From an archaeon HR01 (GTDB taxonomy: Archaea > Thermoproteota > Nitrososphaeria_A > Caldarchaeales > Caldarchaeaceae), in NCBI GenBank assembly GCA_002898355.1, contig BEHD01000006.1, positions 42,823 to 106,822 of the forward strand: a stretch of DNA of 64,000 nucleotides, read 5' to 3'. The position numbers and the translations under genes were made by a program. Below the pieces are notes generated by a model that was given only the letters and a program-made list of their open reading frames with translations, did not search any database and was not told the DNA's origin. Below, one piece after another: positions 51,668 to 60,035 of this stretch. Position 1 is the stretch's first letter. The number at the start of each line of letters is the position of its first letter.

Positions 51668-52324
51668 TCAGAGTACGAGGATACGTCTAATCTCTCTGAT
51701 AACACCTCTCCACCCCTCAACCCTGAAAACTTTAATGGCCAGCTCCCAGTCCACCCTCAGAAGAATGACCGTCAGCAGGGTCATGGCGGCGATTGCCACT
51801 ATGATGGATACACCGTTGGCCTCTCCCAGGAAGAGACGTGCTATGTGGAAGTAGGTTCTGCCCAGGTAGGCCACCGCCAGGGATAGGGCTATCTTACCCA
51901 ACGTGTTGGCGAGTAGGAATCTCCAGAAGCTGAACCGCATCATCCCAACGGGAATGAGGTAGACATCATCGGGTAGGGGTGTTAGGGCGAATATGAAGAC
52001 ACCCAAGTCGCCGTATCTCCCTATTATATCCCTTAGGGCATCCATCTTTCTCCTACTCTCATTCCCCAGAAGACGGTACCCCGACCTCCCCAGAACGTAG
52101 GATGTTATTTTTCCTATGGAGCCGCCGAGGCCGGCCGCTATACCAAGCAGCCAAGGCTCCACAGTCTCGCTTAGAAGAACCACAACGAATAGGTAGGGGA
52201 CTGGTAGGAAGGGGACTACGCTGCCTATTAGTGATGCTGCGAAAACTCCCGGAACACCGTATCTGGTGCCCAGCTCCACTATCCAGGAGAAGACGTTGTT
52301 AACCTCGTTGAGTATCCCAGCCAC
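51668..52324 (-). CDS. DedA/VTT-domain membrane protein
   Basis: About 218 residues with five or so helices. The VTT/DedA pattern is visible in GVFAASLIGSVVPFLPVPYL, GLGGSIGKITSYVLGR and FIFALTPLPDDVYLIPVGMM. DedA proteins act in lipid carrier flipping or membrane homeostasis. The start is uncertain. GTG 52324 gives the usual N terminus but lies within the end of the phosphohexomutase gene; ATG 52348 is an alternative. It is the last gene of the UPF0216-npdG-mutase operon. Confidence 0.82.
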   Translation of the reverse strand: MAGILNEVNNVFSWIVELGTRYGVPGVFAASLIGSVVPFLPVPYLFVVVLLSETVEPWLLGIAAGLGGSIGKITSYVLGRSGYRLLGNESRRKMDALRDIIGRYGDLGVFIFALTPLPDDVYLIPVGMMRFSFWRFLLANTLGKIALSLAVAYLGRTYFHIARLFLGEANGVSIIVAIAAMTLLTVILLRVDWELAIKVFRVEGWRGVIREIRRILVL

Positions 52325-53678
52325 TACGACCCACCGACAACATCGCATCTCTGAAGAGTTTATCACCCAGCTCCTTCAGCTTAAGCAGCTCTGACTCGTT
52401 GTCAGCCTCGGCGGACATCTTGACCTGAGGCATCGTGTTGGACGCCCTTAGAAGAAGCCATCCAGACCCCGTATATGCCTTGGCGCCGTCCAGCCTAGAA
52501 ACCCTGTAACCCATTTCCTCCATCCTACGGGCTATAGCCTCCACAACCTCAAACTTAATCTCGTCAGGGCAGTCATATGTTTTGATGGGTAGGGTTGGGT
52601 AGTGCGGAATCTTATCCACGAGTGAGGATAAATGGCTGCTCGAAGTCTTTACTATCTCGGCCATCTTTAAAGCTGCATACATCGCGTCATCCACGCCGTC
52701 CAGCTCTCCGAAGTATAGATGGTTGCTTTTCTCACCTCCTAGGACCGCCTTCTCCTCCCTCATCTTCCTTAGTATGAACGCCCGGCCCACCTTCCACTCT
52801 ATAGCCCTAAACCCACGAGACTCGGCCACCTCCCTAACAGCCCTGGAGCTGTTAACATCGTAGATTATAGTCCCCCTCACAGGCCACTGGCTGACTAGGA
52901 CAGCGAGAACAGTATCCCCCTCTAGGATACGGCCACGGTCATCCACGAATACGGCCCTGTCTGCATCACCATCGAAAGCCACCCCTAGATTACACTCCTC
53001 CCCAACCACCTTCTCACCCAAGGGCCCGAGGTTTTCGTGGGAAGGCTCCGGCGGATGCCCTCTAAAGTATCCATCAGGGTTATCGTTTAACGGTCTCACA
53101 TCTATACCGAGGGATGAGGCTATCTCTGGGAAGATTATGGCTGCGGCGCCGTCGCTAAAATCGACTGCAAGACGCATGCCCTTCACGGTGGAGAAGCCTT
53201 TCGTCAAGAACCGGGCGTAGGCCGTTCTCAGCTCAACATCTTCTGCGCTACCACGGCTCGCCGCCCTTTTGGATTTGCCCGATAATATGATGTGCTTGAG
53301 CTCCTCCATGCCCGCACCCTGGGATATGGTCTCGCCGTCGCCTCTGACCAGCTTGAACCCATTCCACTCCGGTGGGTTATGGCTGGCAGTTACTACCACA
53401 GCGCCTACGCAGCCATAATGTTTCACCCCGAAATACGCCCCGGGCGTGGTGCAGATCCCGCCGTTCAGGACGTTGAGGCCTGCATCGATTAGACCATCTA
53501 TGACTGCTGGGGCAAGTTTAGGCCCGCTAAGCCGGACATCTCTGACTACCAATGCATCGCCCCTCCCTAGCATGTTGCCGAAGGCAAGCCCAACCGTGTA
53601 GGCGGTGTCCTCTGTGATGTCGGTGCCGTAAACCCCTCGAATATCGTAGGCCCTGAAGATTTTCTCAGGTATCCTCAC
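52299..53678 (-). CDS. Phosphomannomutase/phosphoglucomutase family enzyme
   Basis: About 459 residues, alpha-D-phosphohexomutase. The start FRAYDIRGVYGTDIT, the phosphoserine loop VVTASHNPPEWNGFK, the metal site FDGDADRAVFVD, the sugar-recognition GGEKSNHLYF and the C-terminal phosphate-binding LLLRASNTMPQVKMSAEA are all present. The specific sugar (mannose, glucose, glucosamine) cannot be set from sequence. GTG 53678 overlaps the npdG stop (GTGA); an upstream GTG at 53687 exists. Confidence 0.9.
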   Translation of the reverse strand: MRIPEKIFRAYDIRGVYGTDITEDTAYTVGLAFGNMLGRGDALVVRDVRLSGPKLAPAVIDGLIDAGLNVLNGGICTTPGAYFGVKHYGCVGAVVVTASHNPPEWNGFKLVRGDGETISQGAGMEELKHIILSGKSKRAASRGSAEDVELRTAYARFLTKGFSTVKGMRLAVDFSDGAAAIIFPEIASSLGIDVRPLNDNPDGYFRGHPPEPSHENLGPLGEKVVGEECNLGVAFDGDADRAVFVDDRGRILEGDTVLAVLVSQWPVRGTIIYDVNSSRAVREVAESRGFRAIEWKVGRAFILRKMREEKAVLGGEKSNHLYFGELDGVDDAMYAALKMAEIVKTSSSHLSSLVDKIPHYPTLPIKTYDCPDEIKFEVVEAIARRMEEMGYRVSRLDGAKAYTGSGWLLLRASNTMPQVKMSAEADNESELLKLKELGDKLFRDAMLSVGRSGWDTQRG

Positions 53679-54346
53679 AGTTCCCACCCCCTTCTCACCC
53701 GGTCATCCCCCAACCCGCTCACTCTTATCCCTGCATCCCTGACCCTATATCTCTTGTTGACGGAGAGAAGAATCTTTACCAGCTGCTCGCCTATTCTAGA
53801 ATTCTTTAACGGTCCGCCGTCCACAGGCCTCAAACCATCCACATCCCCCAGTAGGGCCGCAACCCTCTTCTTGGCCTCCCAGACATCTCCAAAAATGAAG
53901 GTATCTGTATCCACAGGCTCTGAAATTCTGGCCAGCCTCTCGGCGCTCACCGTGTGCAGGGCTGAGACCACAGCCACGTCTCCGGGGATAAGCCCTTTCA
54001 GAAATTCGGCCGCAGATGTTGTCAAGCTTTCATCGCCGAAAGGGACGATGCATGATACCGCAACACTGGAGGCCTTCATCCGGCCCGCCACATCAGCAGC
54101 TATCTCACCAACCCCTTGGAACGGTATGCTGAAGAAGATAACATCTGCGTCGGCCGCCGCATCGGAATTGGATTCACCTCTCAGCCTCCCTCCACCCCCC
54201 AAAATCTGGAGGCCCTTCTCAGCAGCCTCAACGGCTTTCTCACGCCTTCTCGAACCTATGAACACGTCGTACCCAGCCATGGCCAGCCGGAGGGCTAGGC
54301 CGAAACCTAGGTCTCCGGTGCCGCCGAGTATAGCTACCTTATACAT
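53675..54346 (-). CDS. npdG: NADPH-dependent F420 reductase
   Basis: 223 residues. The NADP-binding start VAILGGTGDLGFGLALRLA, the phosphate-binding arginine-rich IGSRRREKA, ADVIFFSIPFQGV and the C-terminal PVDGGPLKNSRIGEQLV are the family pattern. It exchanges hydride between F420 and NADP, so the organism makes F420, which supports F420 use by the LLM enzyme at 11337. Confidence 0.9.
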   Translation of the reverse strand: MYKVAILGGTGDLGFGLALRLAMAGYDVFIGSRRREKAVEAAEKGLQILGGGGRLRGESNSDAAADADVIFFSIPFQGVGEIAADVAGRMKASSVAVSCIVPFGDESLTTSAAEFLKGLIPGDVAVVSALHTVSAERLARISEPVDTDTFIFGDVWEAKKRVAALLGDVDGLRPVDGGPLKNSRIGEQLVKILLSVNKRYRVRDAGIRVSGLGDDRVRRGWEL

Positions 54347-54356
54347 GGCCCACCAG

Positions 54357-54764
54357 CTAGAGATACCCTATTGCTGCGAGGCTTGGGTAGCGTCTGATGA
54401 ATTCGTGGATAACCGGCTTGTAGGTATAGTATTCGCCGTTACTCTCCGGGAGATGGGCCATATTCATCAGTATCTTGAAGGCTTCATGCTCGACACCTAG
54501 GGTTCTTATGACATAGACCGAGTCTCCCAAGTCATGCCTCTTGGTGAAGACGAATGGTAGATGAAGTCTGCCAGCTATATGGTCTGGCAGATTCTTAACA
54601 AGTTTTTCCAGGTCGTCTCTATCGAAGTAGTGTATTCCGCCGCCTATGGTTTCGACGCTGGGCGTATCCATCTTGAGGAGCCTTTCAAGCCTAACCGCCT
54701 GCTTGGGGAGGCTGTCGTTAATCCGACGAAGTGTCTCTGAGAGAAGCTCGTCCACGTATTTCAT
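54357..54764 (-). CDS. UPF0216 (DUF61) family protein
   Basis: 135 residues of an archaeal family of unknown function. The family pattern is ETLRRINDSLPKQAVRLERLL, GGIHYFDRDDLEKLVKNLP and LHLPFVFTKRHDLGDSVYVI. The frame extends further upstream over the antisense of the Nudix gene; ATG 54764 is the natural start and lies about 29 nt from TTTTTTAG. It is first in the operon with npdG. Confidence 0.88.
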   Translation of the reverse strand: MKYVDELLSETLRRINDSLPKQAVRLERLLKMDTPSVETIGGGIHYFDRDDLEKLVKNLPDHIAGRLHLPFVFTKRHDLGDSVYVIRTLGVEHEAFKILMNMAHLPESNGEYYTYKPVIHEFIRRYPSLAAIGYL

Positions 54765-54807
54765 CGTATTACCCTCATCAGCTCGCCTAAAAAACCGTTG
54801 GCTTGAG

Positions 54808-54817
54808 AATAAAATAT
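54808..54817 (+). promoter_or_regulatory. TATA box of the ADP-ribose pyrophosphatase gene
   Basis: AATAAAATAT is centred 25-26 nt before ATG 54838, excluding the in-frame start at 54646. Confidence 0.55.
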
Positions 54818-54837
54818 CCCCCCTAACCGCTTTAGCT

Positions 54838-55371
54838 ATGGCTGGCAGGGTGGTCTCATCAAAAACTGTAGTAAGAGGGAGGCTCTTCAACGTCAGGGTT
54901 GACAGTATAGAGGCCGGTGGTAGAATGTTTGTTAGGGAGGTGGTGGAGCATCCAGGAGCCGTAGCTGTCGTCCCAGTCCTAGACACTGGTGAGATAGTTT
55001 TGGTGCGGCAGTATAGACATGCTGTAGCTGAGACGTTGTGGGAGGTTCCGGCAGGCACCCTTGAGAAGGGTGAGAGCCCTGAGAGATGTGCCGAGAGGGA
55101 GCTTGAAGAGGAGACAGGCTTCAGACCTGGCCATCTCACAAAAATTGCCCAATACTATCTAGCGCCCGGCTATAGCACAGAGATTATGCATCTGTATGTG
55201 GCGAGCGAGCTGATGATGGCTGGCCAGAAATGTCAGGAGGATGAGGAGATAGATGTCAGACGCTTCAGCCTTGAAGATGCACTGGAGATGGTGAGGAGGG
55301 GGGTTGTAAGGGATTCCAAGACCATTGCAGCCCTATACCTGTTTAAGGATTTCAGGGATGGGCTTCTCTAA
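54838..55371 (+). CDS. Nudix hydrolase, ADP-ribose pyrophosphatase type
   Basis: 177 residues. An N-terminal strand pair (VVRGRLFNVRVDSIEA) is followed by VVPVLDTGEIVLVRQYRHAV and then the Nudix box AGTLEKGESPERCAERELEE followed by ETGF. The downstream YLAPGYSTEIMHLYVA is typical of ADP-ribose pyrophosphatases, which cleave ADP-ribose to AMP and ribose-5-phosphate. Convergent with thiL, with a 20-nt overlap. Confidence 0.88.
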   Translation: MAGRVVSSKTVVRGRLFNVRVDSIEAGGRMFVREVVEHPGAVAVVPVLDTGEIVLVRQYRHAVAETLWEVPAGTLEKGESPERCAERELEEETGFRPGHLTKIAQYYLAPGYSTEIMHLYVASELMMAGQKCQEDEEIDVRRFSLEDALEMVRRGVVRDSKTIAALYLFKDFRDGLL

Positions 55372-56344
55372 AATGCTCCCATCCCAGCCTAGGTATCTCA
55401 ACCCGCACCCCACCCCTATCTAGGAAGACGCCGGAGCCAGCCACCACTTTCCCGATAACGTGGAGACGGTCGCCCAACCCCTCCCTAAGCACATCCAGCC
55501 GCCCTTCACTGAAAGTGAAGACGAGCTCATACTCCTCGCCACCATACATAACTAGCTGGAAAATGTCTAGGCTGTTCTCCTCAGCGTATCGGATGGCCAG
55601 AGGGTCTACGGGCTCGGATGTGAGGACTACCCCGACACCGCTGGCCTCGGCTATGCAGTGGAGGGATTCGGCTAGGCCGTCGCTGGAGTCTATGCATGAG
55701 GTGACGCCGCCGACACGTCCGAGTGTAAGGCCCTCCGTAAGCCTGGCCTGCGGCGTATATACCTTCTCCAGAAGCCTAGGGTCTGCTTCTGCTGTGTTCC
55801 CCTTGAGAACAGCGTGTAAGCCGGCGGCTGTCGCCCCGAATAATCCGGTGCAGGCCACTAGGTCGCCAGGTCTCGCACCATATCTAGTCAAAGGTTTAGA
55901 CGTCTCACCCATCGCCGTAACGGCTACAAACGGTCTGCTGCACTCATTTACATCTCCACCTATTATGGATGCGCCGTAGTGTTCAGCCGCTTTCTCTATC
56001 CCGCTCCATAGCTCTGTGAAATCCCTGAAGGTCATCTCAGGGCTTAGGCCGAGGCCTGTTAGCAGATATACTGGCTTCGCAGATTTTGATGCTAGGTCGC
56101 TTATAGCGGCTACCACAGCCTTCCATCCGGCCCTCTCCCATCCCATACCTGGAGGCACATCTGTCTCTGCCACCAGCACATCCATACAGGTGACTAGGCC
56201 CCCGGTCCAGAGGAAGCCGGCTGCGTCGTCGCCGGGCTGCAGTATAGAATTTTGGGGGGTGCCAAGCCTCGATACTATGTAGCGCACCAGATATCTCTCA
56301 CCCAGCTGGGAAAGCTTTGTATCCGCAGGGACTGAACCGGTCAT
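55352..56344 (-). CDS. thiL: Thiamine-monophosphate kinase
   Basis: 330 residues of the PurM/ThiL fold. Signatures are LQPGDDAAGFLW, AAISDLASKSAKPVYLLTGL, IIGGDVNECSRPFVAVTAMG, the ligand region CIDSSDGLAESLHCIAEASG and MYGGEEYELVFTF. It makes thiamine diphosphate from the monophosphate and complements the thiO-S-G-E cluster 4 kb away. It starts 6 nt after the glycosyltransferase stop. Confidence 0.93.
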   Translation of the reverse strand: MTGSVPADTKLSQLGERYLVRYIVSRLGTPQNSILQPGDDAAGFLWTGGLVTCMDVLVAETDVPPGMGWERAGWKAVVAAISDLASKSAKPVYLLTGLGLSPEMTFRDFTELWSGIEKAAEHYGASIIGGDVNECSRPFVAVTAMGETSKPLTRYGARPGDLVACTGLFGATAAGLHAVLKGNTAEADPRLLEKVYTPQARLTEGLTLGRVGGVTSCIDSSDGLAESLHCIAEASGVGVVLTSEPVDPLAIRYAEENSLDIFQLVMYGGEEYELVFTFSEGRLDVLREGLGDRLHVIGKVVAGSGVFLDRGGVRVEIPRLGWEHFREAHP

Positions 56345-56350
56345 GCCGAG

Positions 56351-57079
56351 CTACACCACGATACGTCGGTAAAGAGTTTTGAGGCACCACCCCAGGAACG
56401 CATTATACTCCGCCAGCCCCAGCTTGGAGCTCCCACCCAGCCTCGGCTTGAACGTGAACGGCACCTCGACGGCTTTGAACCCCCTTCTAAGAAGTTCATA
56501 GAGTATAGCCACTTGGAAGACATAGCCTTTCTCCAAGCCCTCTAGCCGGATTGTTTTCAACGCTTCAGCCCTGTATAGCCGCAGGCCTGAGGTCATATCC
56601 CTCACCTTAGACCCTGTGGCCAGGCGGGCCAGGATATTCGCACCCCTGCTGACGATCTGCCGTCTAAGGCTTGTTCCCCACCTCCCGCCCTTTACATATC
56701 TAGATGCTACCACCACGTCAGCACCCGCCTTCAAAGCCTCCACCATAGAGGGTATTGTCTGGGGAGGGTGGGAGCCGTCAGCATCAATAGTTCCCACCGC
56801 ATCCACGTCCATCTCGGAGATTACGTATCTGAAGCCGTCGATATACGCAGACCCCAGGCCCAGTTTCCTTCCCCGCTCCAATAGTATGACTTCTCGATGG
56901 TCTTGGGCGTAGCCCTCCACTATCCGGCCTGTCCCGTCGGGGCTGCCGTCATCCACCACCAGAATCCAGCCCCTCAACCCCTTCTCACGGTAAACATCCA
57001 GGATGCTTTCCAGCATATGCACTATATTCCCCGCCTCATTATAGGTGGGCATAACCATGACAAGGGACATATCGTGCAT
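56351..57079 (-). CDS. Family 2 glycosyltransferase, dolichol-phosphate-mannose-synthase-like
   Basis: About 242 residues with a GT-A domain: VMVMPTYNEAGNI, LVVDDGSPDGTG, the metal-binding TIDADGSHPPQ and ASRYVKGG, then the acceptor-site QIVSRGANILARL. It lacks C-terminal membrane helices, so it is the short, soluble DPM1-type form that loads polyprenol phosphate for protein N-glycosylation. ATG 57079 fits a TATA-like GTTTAAAG at about 57108-57115. Confidence 0.88.
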   Translation of the reverse strand: MHDMSLVMVMPTYNEAGNIVHMLESILDVYREKGLRGWILVVDDGSPDGTGRIVEGYAQDHREVILLERGRKLGLGSAYIDGFRYVISEMDVDAVGTIDADGSHPPQTIPSMVEALKAGADVVVASRYVKGGRWGTSLRRQIVSRGANILARLATGSKVRDMTSGLRLYRAEALKTIRLEGLEKGYVFQVAILYELLRRGFKAVEVPFTFKPRLGGSSKLGLAEYNAFLGWCLKTLYRRIVV

Positions 57080-57107
57080 GCTATGTGGACCTGAGAACTT
57101 GCCCACT

Positions 57108-57884
57108 TTAAACCTTGGCCGAGTATCTGGCCGCTATTCCGTTGAATACGTTTTTAAAGTTTCTCGCCAATACGGCTATCTCACGGTTCTTGGGTATGAC
57201 ACCTCTCCTCGAATCACTCCACCGCCTCCTTATCCCTGATAGCAGCTCGAACTCATCCAAATTTATCACATCAGCCATCAACAGCTCCGAGAGTGTGTCA
57301 TAGTAGTGCCTCTCCTGAAATCCGTTCAGGCTGGCTTTTTGCAGGGTCTTCACCAGCTTCACAGCGGCGTCGTGTAAGGTTTTGAGGGCTTCACCACCTG
57401 CATCCGGCCGGCTGAGGAGCCTCTCCGTCTCCAAAATATCCCGCTCCACCTCGGCCAACGCCTCCACGTATGGTTGGAGGGAGAGCTGTGGTGAATAGCT
57501 TACCGTTAAAGCCTTGTAGGCCTCGTTGATCTTCTTCATCATCTCCTCCATCTCAGCCCTTTTTGCTGGTGGTGTGTCGTAGGGTATCCTGTCAGGGTGA
57601 TACTTCTTCACCAGCTCCCTGTAGGCTGCTTTTATCTCAGATTGGGTGGCGCCATCTCTAACACCTAAAACAGTATAGGGGTCATCTATCTTCTCAGACA
57701 CATCCTTCCCAGAGCTGTTGGGCTTCAACATTCTAAAAACCCTAAACCCGGACAGTGCGAGGGTGAGCGACAACGTAAGGGCAAGCACTGCAAGAACCAC
57801 AGCCAGCAACGTTAACAGTGGGGCTAGAGCCCGGCCTATATTGCTGTTTAGTAGAAGCATGACGCCGTATTCCACCAGCCTCAT
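57108..57884 (-). CDS. Membrane-anchored J-domain protein
   Basis: 258 residues. A membrane helix (about residues 20-46) precedes a J domain: DPYTVLGVRDGATQSEIKAA, then YRELVKKYHPDRIPYD with the HPD tripeptide that stimulates Hsp70 ATPase. The C-terminal 120 residues are helical and unlike DnaJ zinc or substrate domains, so this is a specialised co-chaperone, probably working at the membrane. ATG 57884 is preceded by a TATA-like TTAATATA. Confidence 0.82.
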   Translation of the reverse strand: MRLVEYGVMLLLNSNIGRALAPLLTLLAVVLAVLALTLSLTLALSGFRVFRMLKPNSSGKDVSEKIDDPYTVLGVRDGATQSEIKAAYRELVKKYHPDRIPYDTPPAKRAEMEEMMKKINEAYKALTVSYSPQLSLQPYVEALAEVERDILETERLLSRPDAGGEALKTLHDAAVKLVKTLQKASLNGFQERHYYDTLSELLMADVINLDEFELLSGIRRRWSDSRRGVIPKNREIAVLARNFKNVFNGIAARYSAKV

Positions 57885-57964
57885 ACCCTTTTACATGTTC
57901 TGCCTAAAGGCCGTATATTAAGGGGATTAAAACCTCAATATTCGATAAAAACTGAATGCAGGTA

Positions 57965-58384
57965 TTAGAGTATCCTCGAAAGTATCTTGTCAGGTATCTC
58001 GGCGGATTTTCCTGATGACATGTCTACGCAGACATAGGTTATGCCGCCCTTTGCCAATATCAGGTCTTGAGCCGGTGTTGAGATTAGTGCTTCCACCCTG
58101 AGAACCTTCTTCCTCACCTCCTCGACATGGACTCTTACGAGGATTTGGTCGTCGTATGTGGATGGCGACTCTATCCTACACGAGTACTCGCCTATAACAA
58201 ACGTAACCCCCAGAGTCTCATCATCGACTCTCAGACCGCCGTCAGGCTTGAATGTTACACCAGCCAGCCTCAGCATCTCTATGAAGGCCTCATCTATCCA
58301 TCTGACGTAGACGGGGAAGTATACACGGCCAGTGCTATCGGTGTCGCCGAACCCCACCCTGAAATGCGATGTATGCTCCCTCAA
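57965..58384 (-). CDS. Acyl-CoA thioesterase, 4-hydroxybenzoyl-CoA-thioesterase-like hotdog protein
   Basis: 139 residues with the hotdog-fold start FRVGFGDTDSTGRVYFPVYV; the GDTD aspartate pair is at the catalytic position, and WIDEAFIEMLR is the central helix. It hydrolyses acyl- or aroyl-CoA. The ATG overlaps the DUF35 gene by four bases, placing it last in the acyl-CoA catabolic operon. Confidence 0.85.
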   Translation of the reverse strand: MREHTSHFRVGFGDTDSTGRVYFPVYVRWIDEAFIEMLRLAGVTFKPDGGLRVDDETLGVTFVIGEYSCRIESPSTYDDQILVRVHVEEVRKKVLRVEALISTPAQDLILAKGGITYVCVDMSSGKSAEIPDKILSRIL

Positions 58385-58788
58385 GTCGCAGGACGGAACT
58401 TGAAGAGACTTATCTCGGGGCCTGCCTCCTCGAAGAAAACTCTAACCCGCATACCCACGGAGACCTCTTCAGGCTTGACGCCTACTACGTTGCTGTAGAC
58501 CCGGACACCCTCATCCAAGTCAATCTCTGCCACGACGAAAGGTATGTCGGATGAGAACTCGGGAGCGTTTCCGACGACCCGGCGTATCACCGTGAAGGAG
58601 TAGACGGTCCCCATCCCGCTGGATTTTACCCATTCCAAGTCTAGGCTGCCGCATTTATGGCATGAAGGCCTCGGATACCACTGATGCTTCCCGCATCTCC
58701 TACACCTCTGGAGTAGTAGCTCCCCCCGTTTTGCCCCCTCCCATAGGGGCCGTGTGAGAGAGGTTATCTCGGGTAGTGGCTTGGCCAT
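58381..58788 (-). CDS. DUF35 OB-fold/zinc-ribbon acyl-CoA-associated protein
   Basis: About 135 residues. A rubredoxin-like zinc ribbon (RCRRCGKHQWYPRPSCHKCG) is followed by an OB-fold domain (GMGTVYSFTVIRRVV). Such proteins form complexes with the thiolase-like protein encoded next to them; in steroid degradation the pair makes an aldolase. ATG 58788 overlaps the thiolase stop by one base. Confidence 0.9.
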   Translation of the reverse strand: MAKPLPEITSLTRPLWEGAKRGELLLQRCRRCGKHQWYPRPSCHKCGSLDLEWVKSSGMGTVYSFTVIRRVVGNAPEFSSDIPFVVAEIDLDEGVRVYSNVVGVKPEEVSVGMRVRVFFEEAGPEISLFKFRPAT

Positions 58789-59981
58789 CAGATACCACCC
58801 TCCAACACGAAGGCGTAGTTGTTGATAAAGCATCCCCCATATGCTAGTCCGCCGAGGGAGGTGACCATGCCGTATCTCGCATCCTTCACCTGTCTATCGC
58901 CCGCCTCACCCCTCAGCTGCCGGACAGCCTCTACGAAGCCGTGGAAGCCGCCCACCATGCCTGCCTGACCAGCCGAAAGCTGGCCACCTCCAGTGTTTAC
59001 TGGGAGCTGGCCCCTGTAGCTGATATCTGTCTCCTTGAGGAATTTCTCGGCTCCACCCTTTGGGCAGAACCCTGCATCCTCCAACTGCATAATAACCGCT
59101 GCGGTGTAGTCGTCGTAGGGGTTGAAGAAGTCTATGTCCGAGGGCTTGAGGCCAGCCATCTCATAGGCCTGTCTAGAAGCCTCCACCACACCTGAGACAG
59201 TGACGTCCTGTAGGGATTCGTCCGAGCCCGGGTTATGCCATGACCCAAACCCCCTCAAAGCCACCGGCTTCTCCGTAATCTTCCTCCCACTGGATTTGGA
59301 GGAGAGGAGCAGGGCCAGGCCGCCGTTGACGAATATGCAGATATCCAGAAGACGGACAGGGTCCGATATCATAGGCGAGGCCAGATAGTCATCCATCTTG
59401 ATGGGTGTCCTGAGATAGGCGTTAGGGTTGAGGGATGCATGCTCCCGCTGGGTTACAGATATCTTCCCATAGGTCTCCGCCCCATATTTGTAGAGATGCA
59501 TCTGCCTACGCATCACCATAGCGATCATGCTGTTGGGGCCCATCATGCCGAAGGGCATAAGATAGTCAAGCTCGTATCTCCATGTTCTAGGGCCCTCACC
59601 TGAGACTGACATGGGGGCGTCGGCGCCTATCACAAGGAAATGGTCTACATATCCGCTGTTTATCGCCAGCATCCCGGACAAGATGAGGGCTGCGCAGTTG
59701 GCGCCCCCATGGTCGGCCCTGACAAGATATTTTGGTTCGAGTCCTAAGTTCTGGACAAGCTCTGCCGACCATATCTCGGCATGGGGCCATACAGCGCCCG
59801 CGACACCTACACCCTGACCCCTCAAATCCTTCTTATCTAAACCCGTCTGTTTCAGCAACATATTAAGAGCCATGGCATAGTACTCCTCAGCCGAGAGCCT
59901 TGGCTCACCCTTATCGGTCCTAGCTCTGCTAACAGGTGTTTCAGCATATCCTGAGATAACCACCTTCTCAGAGATGGGCAT
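58788..59981 (-). CDS. Thiolase-superfamily protein (SCP-2/lipid-transfer type)
   Basis: About 397 residues. The thiolase fold is visible from VVISGYAETPVSR. The nucleophile region reads ADHGGANCAALIL, where the cysteine is displaced from the normal GC-S position. DIDFFNPYDDYTAAVIMQLE, PVNTGGGQLSAGQAGMVGGF and the final GLAYGGCFINNYAFVLEGG follow. Together with the DUF35 gene it resembles archaeal thiolase-DUF35 pairs and steroid-type aldolases. It may perform thiolysis, condensation or retro-aldol cleavage. ATG 59981 is preferred over GTG 59984. Confidence 0.87.
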   Translation of the reverse strand: MPISEKVVISGYAETPVSRARTDKGEPRLSAEEYYAMALNMLLKQTGLDKKDLRGQGVGVAGAVWPHAEIWSAELVQNLGLEPKYLVRADHGGANCAALILSGMLAINSGYVDHFLVIGADAPMSVSGEGPRTWRYELDYLMPFGMMGPNSMIAMVMRRQMHLYKYGAETYGKISVTQREHASLNPNAYLRTPIKMDDYLASPMISDPVRLLDICIFVNGGLALLLSSKSSGRKITEKPVALRGFGSWHNPGSDESLQDVTVSGVVEASRQAYEMAGLKPSDIDFFNPYDDYTAAVIMQLEDAGFCPKGGAEKFLKETDISYRGQLPVNTGGGQLSAGQAGMVGGFHGFVEAVRQLRGEAGDRQVKDARYGMVTSLGGLAYGGCFINNYAFVLEGGI

Positions 59982-60035
59982 CACATCCTAGCCATCGGGA
60001 GCCATTATTTTAAGTCCACGGCTCCGCAGCTGTTC